In this document: positions 5,417-5,471 of the stretch, piece after piece
Numbering within the stretch: the first letter of the stretch is position 1
Layout of the letters: each line of letters begins with the position of its first letter
Assembly: GCA_021850555.1 (NCBI GenBank)
Contig: JAJZLX010000415.1
Span: forward strand, 1-5,471
Reading direction: 5' to 3'
Origin: Pseudomonadota bacterium
Lineage (GTDB): Bacteria; Pseudomonadota; Gammaproteobacteria; Steroidobacterales; Steroidobacteraceae
DNA length: 5,471 nt
The notes under the pieces: generated by a model
What the model saw: the letters and a program-made list of their open reading frames with translations, nothing else
Databases searched by the model: none
What the model was told of the DNA's origin: nothing
Translations under genes and position numbers: made by a program

Positions 5417-5471
5417 GAGTCTGCCGGACCCGGGATGCTCGCGGAGCACGCTACGCCGATACCCCGTTTGG

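Noticed and set aside
4085..5449. Minus-strand open frame of 454 codons antisense to dxs
   Set aside because: Opposite an intact and fully conserved dxs, with low-complexity Gly/Ala/Arg/Asp composition and no known family.
5435..5471. Possible start of a next plus-strand gene after dxs (ATG at 5435)
   Set aside because: Only 12 codons before the window ends, and the nearest GGAG is 15 nt away. The same bases form a small TGCTC/GAGCA hairpin (5436-5448). A gene here, perhaps another operon member, cannot be supported from so little sequence.

Overview
The window reads as chromosomal DNA of a GC-rich proteobacterium, most likely a gammaproteobacterium. The Dxs protein follows the E. coli enzyme closely along its whole length, XseB has the E. 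coli layout, and the partial topoisomerase reads as ParE rather than GyrB. Coding is dense and all frames have GC-rich wobble positions, which explains the many long antisense reading frames that are not genes. I see no mobile element, CRISPR array, tRNA or rRNA.

Layout. The left 3 kb is read on the minus strand. In transcription order it holds a rubredoxin-less rubrerythrin (2970 to 2557), a two-ferredoxin-cluster/two-CCG-domain iron-sulfur protein of the GlpC/heterodisulfide-reductase type (2277 to 898), a DUF3501 protein (869 to 285), and the first 65 codons of parE (196 to the window edge). The right part is read on the plus strand: xseB (3163-3441) then dxs (3515-5416). The 192-bp divergent gap (2971-3162) carries a good sigma70-type promoter for rubrerythrin, a TTAGA-N5-TCTAA dyad just downstream of the predicted start of transcription, an 11-bp direct repeat, and hairpins in the xseB leader.

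Working together. Rubrerythrin, the Fe-S protein and the DUF3501 protein look like one redox module. A rubrerythrin without its own rubredoxin needs an outside electron donor, and the Fe-S protein is the obvious candidate. DUF3501 has no known function, so this module is the best place in the window to look for undescribed biology. parE follows on the same strand but is a housekeeping gene. xseB and dxs are the ends of the familiar xseB-ispA-dxs operon, but ispA is missing between them.

Non-coding structure. Two gaps hold more than their size suggests. The 279-bp gap between rubrerythrin and the Fe-S gene is packed with stem-loops, including an 11-bp stem capped by GAAA. The 73-bp gap between xseB and dxs holds a 13-bp-stem hairpin and a perfect 14-bp palindrome that ends 5 bp before the dxs start codon. 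The dxs, Fe-S and parE starts have no recognisable Shine-Dalgarno sequence, whereas rubrerythrin and DUF3501 have clear ones. All structure and promoter calls were made by eye, without folding energies or database searches.
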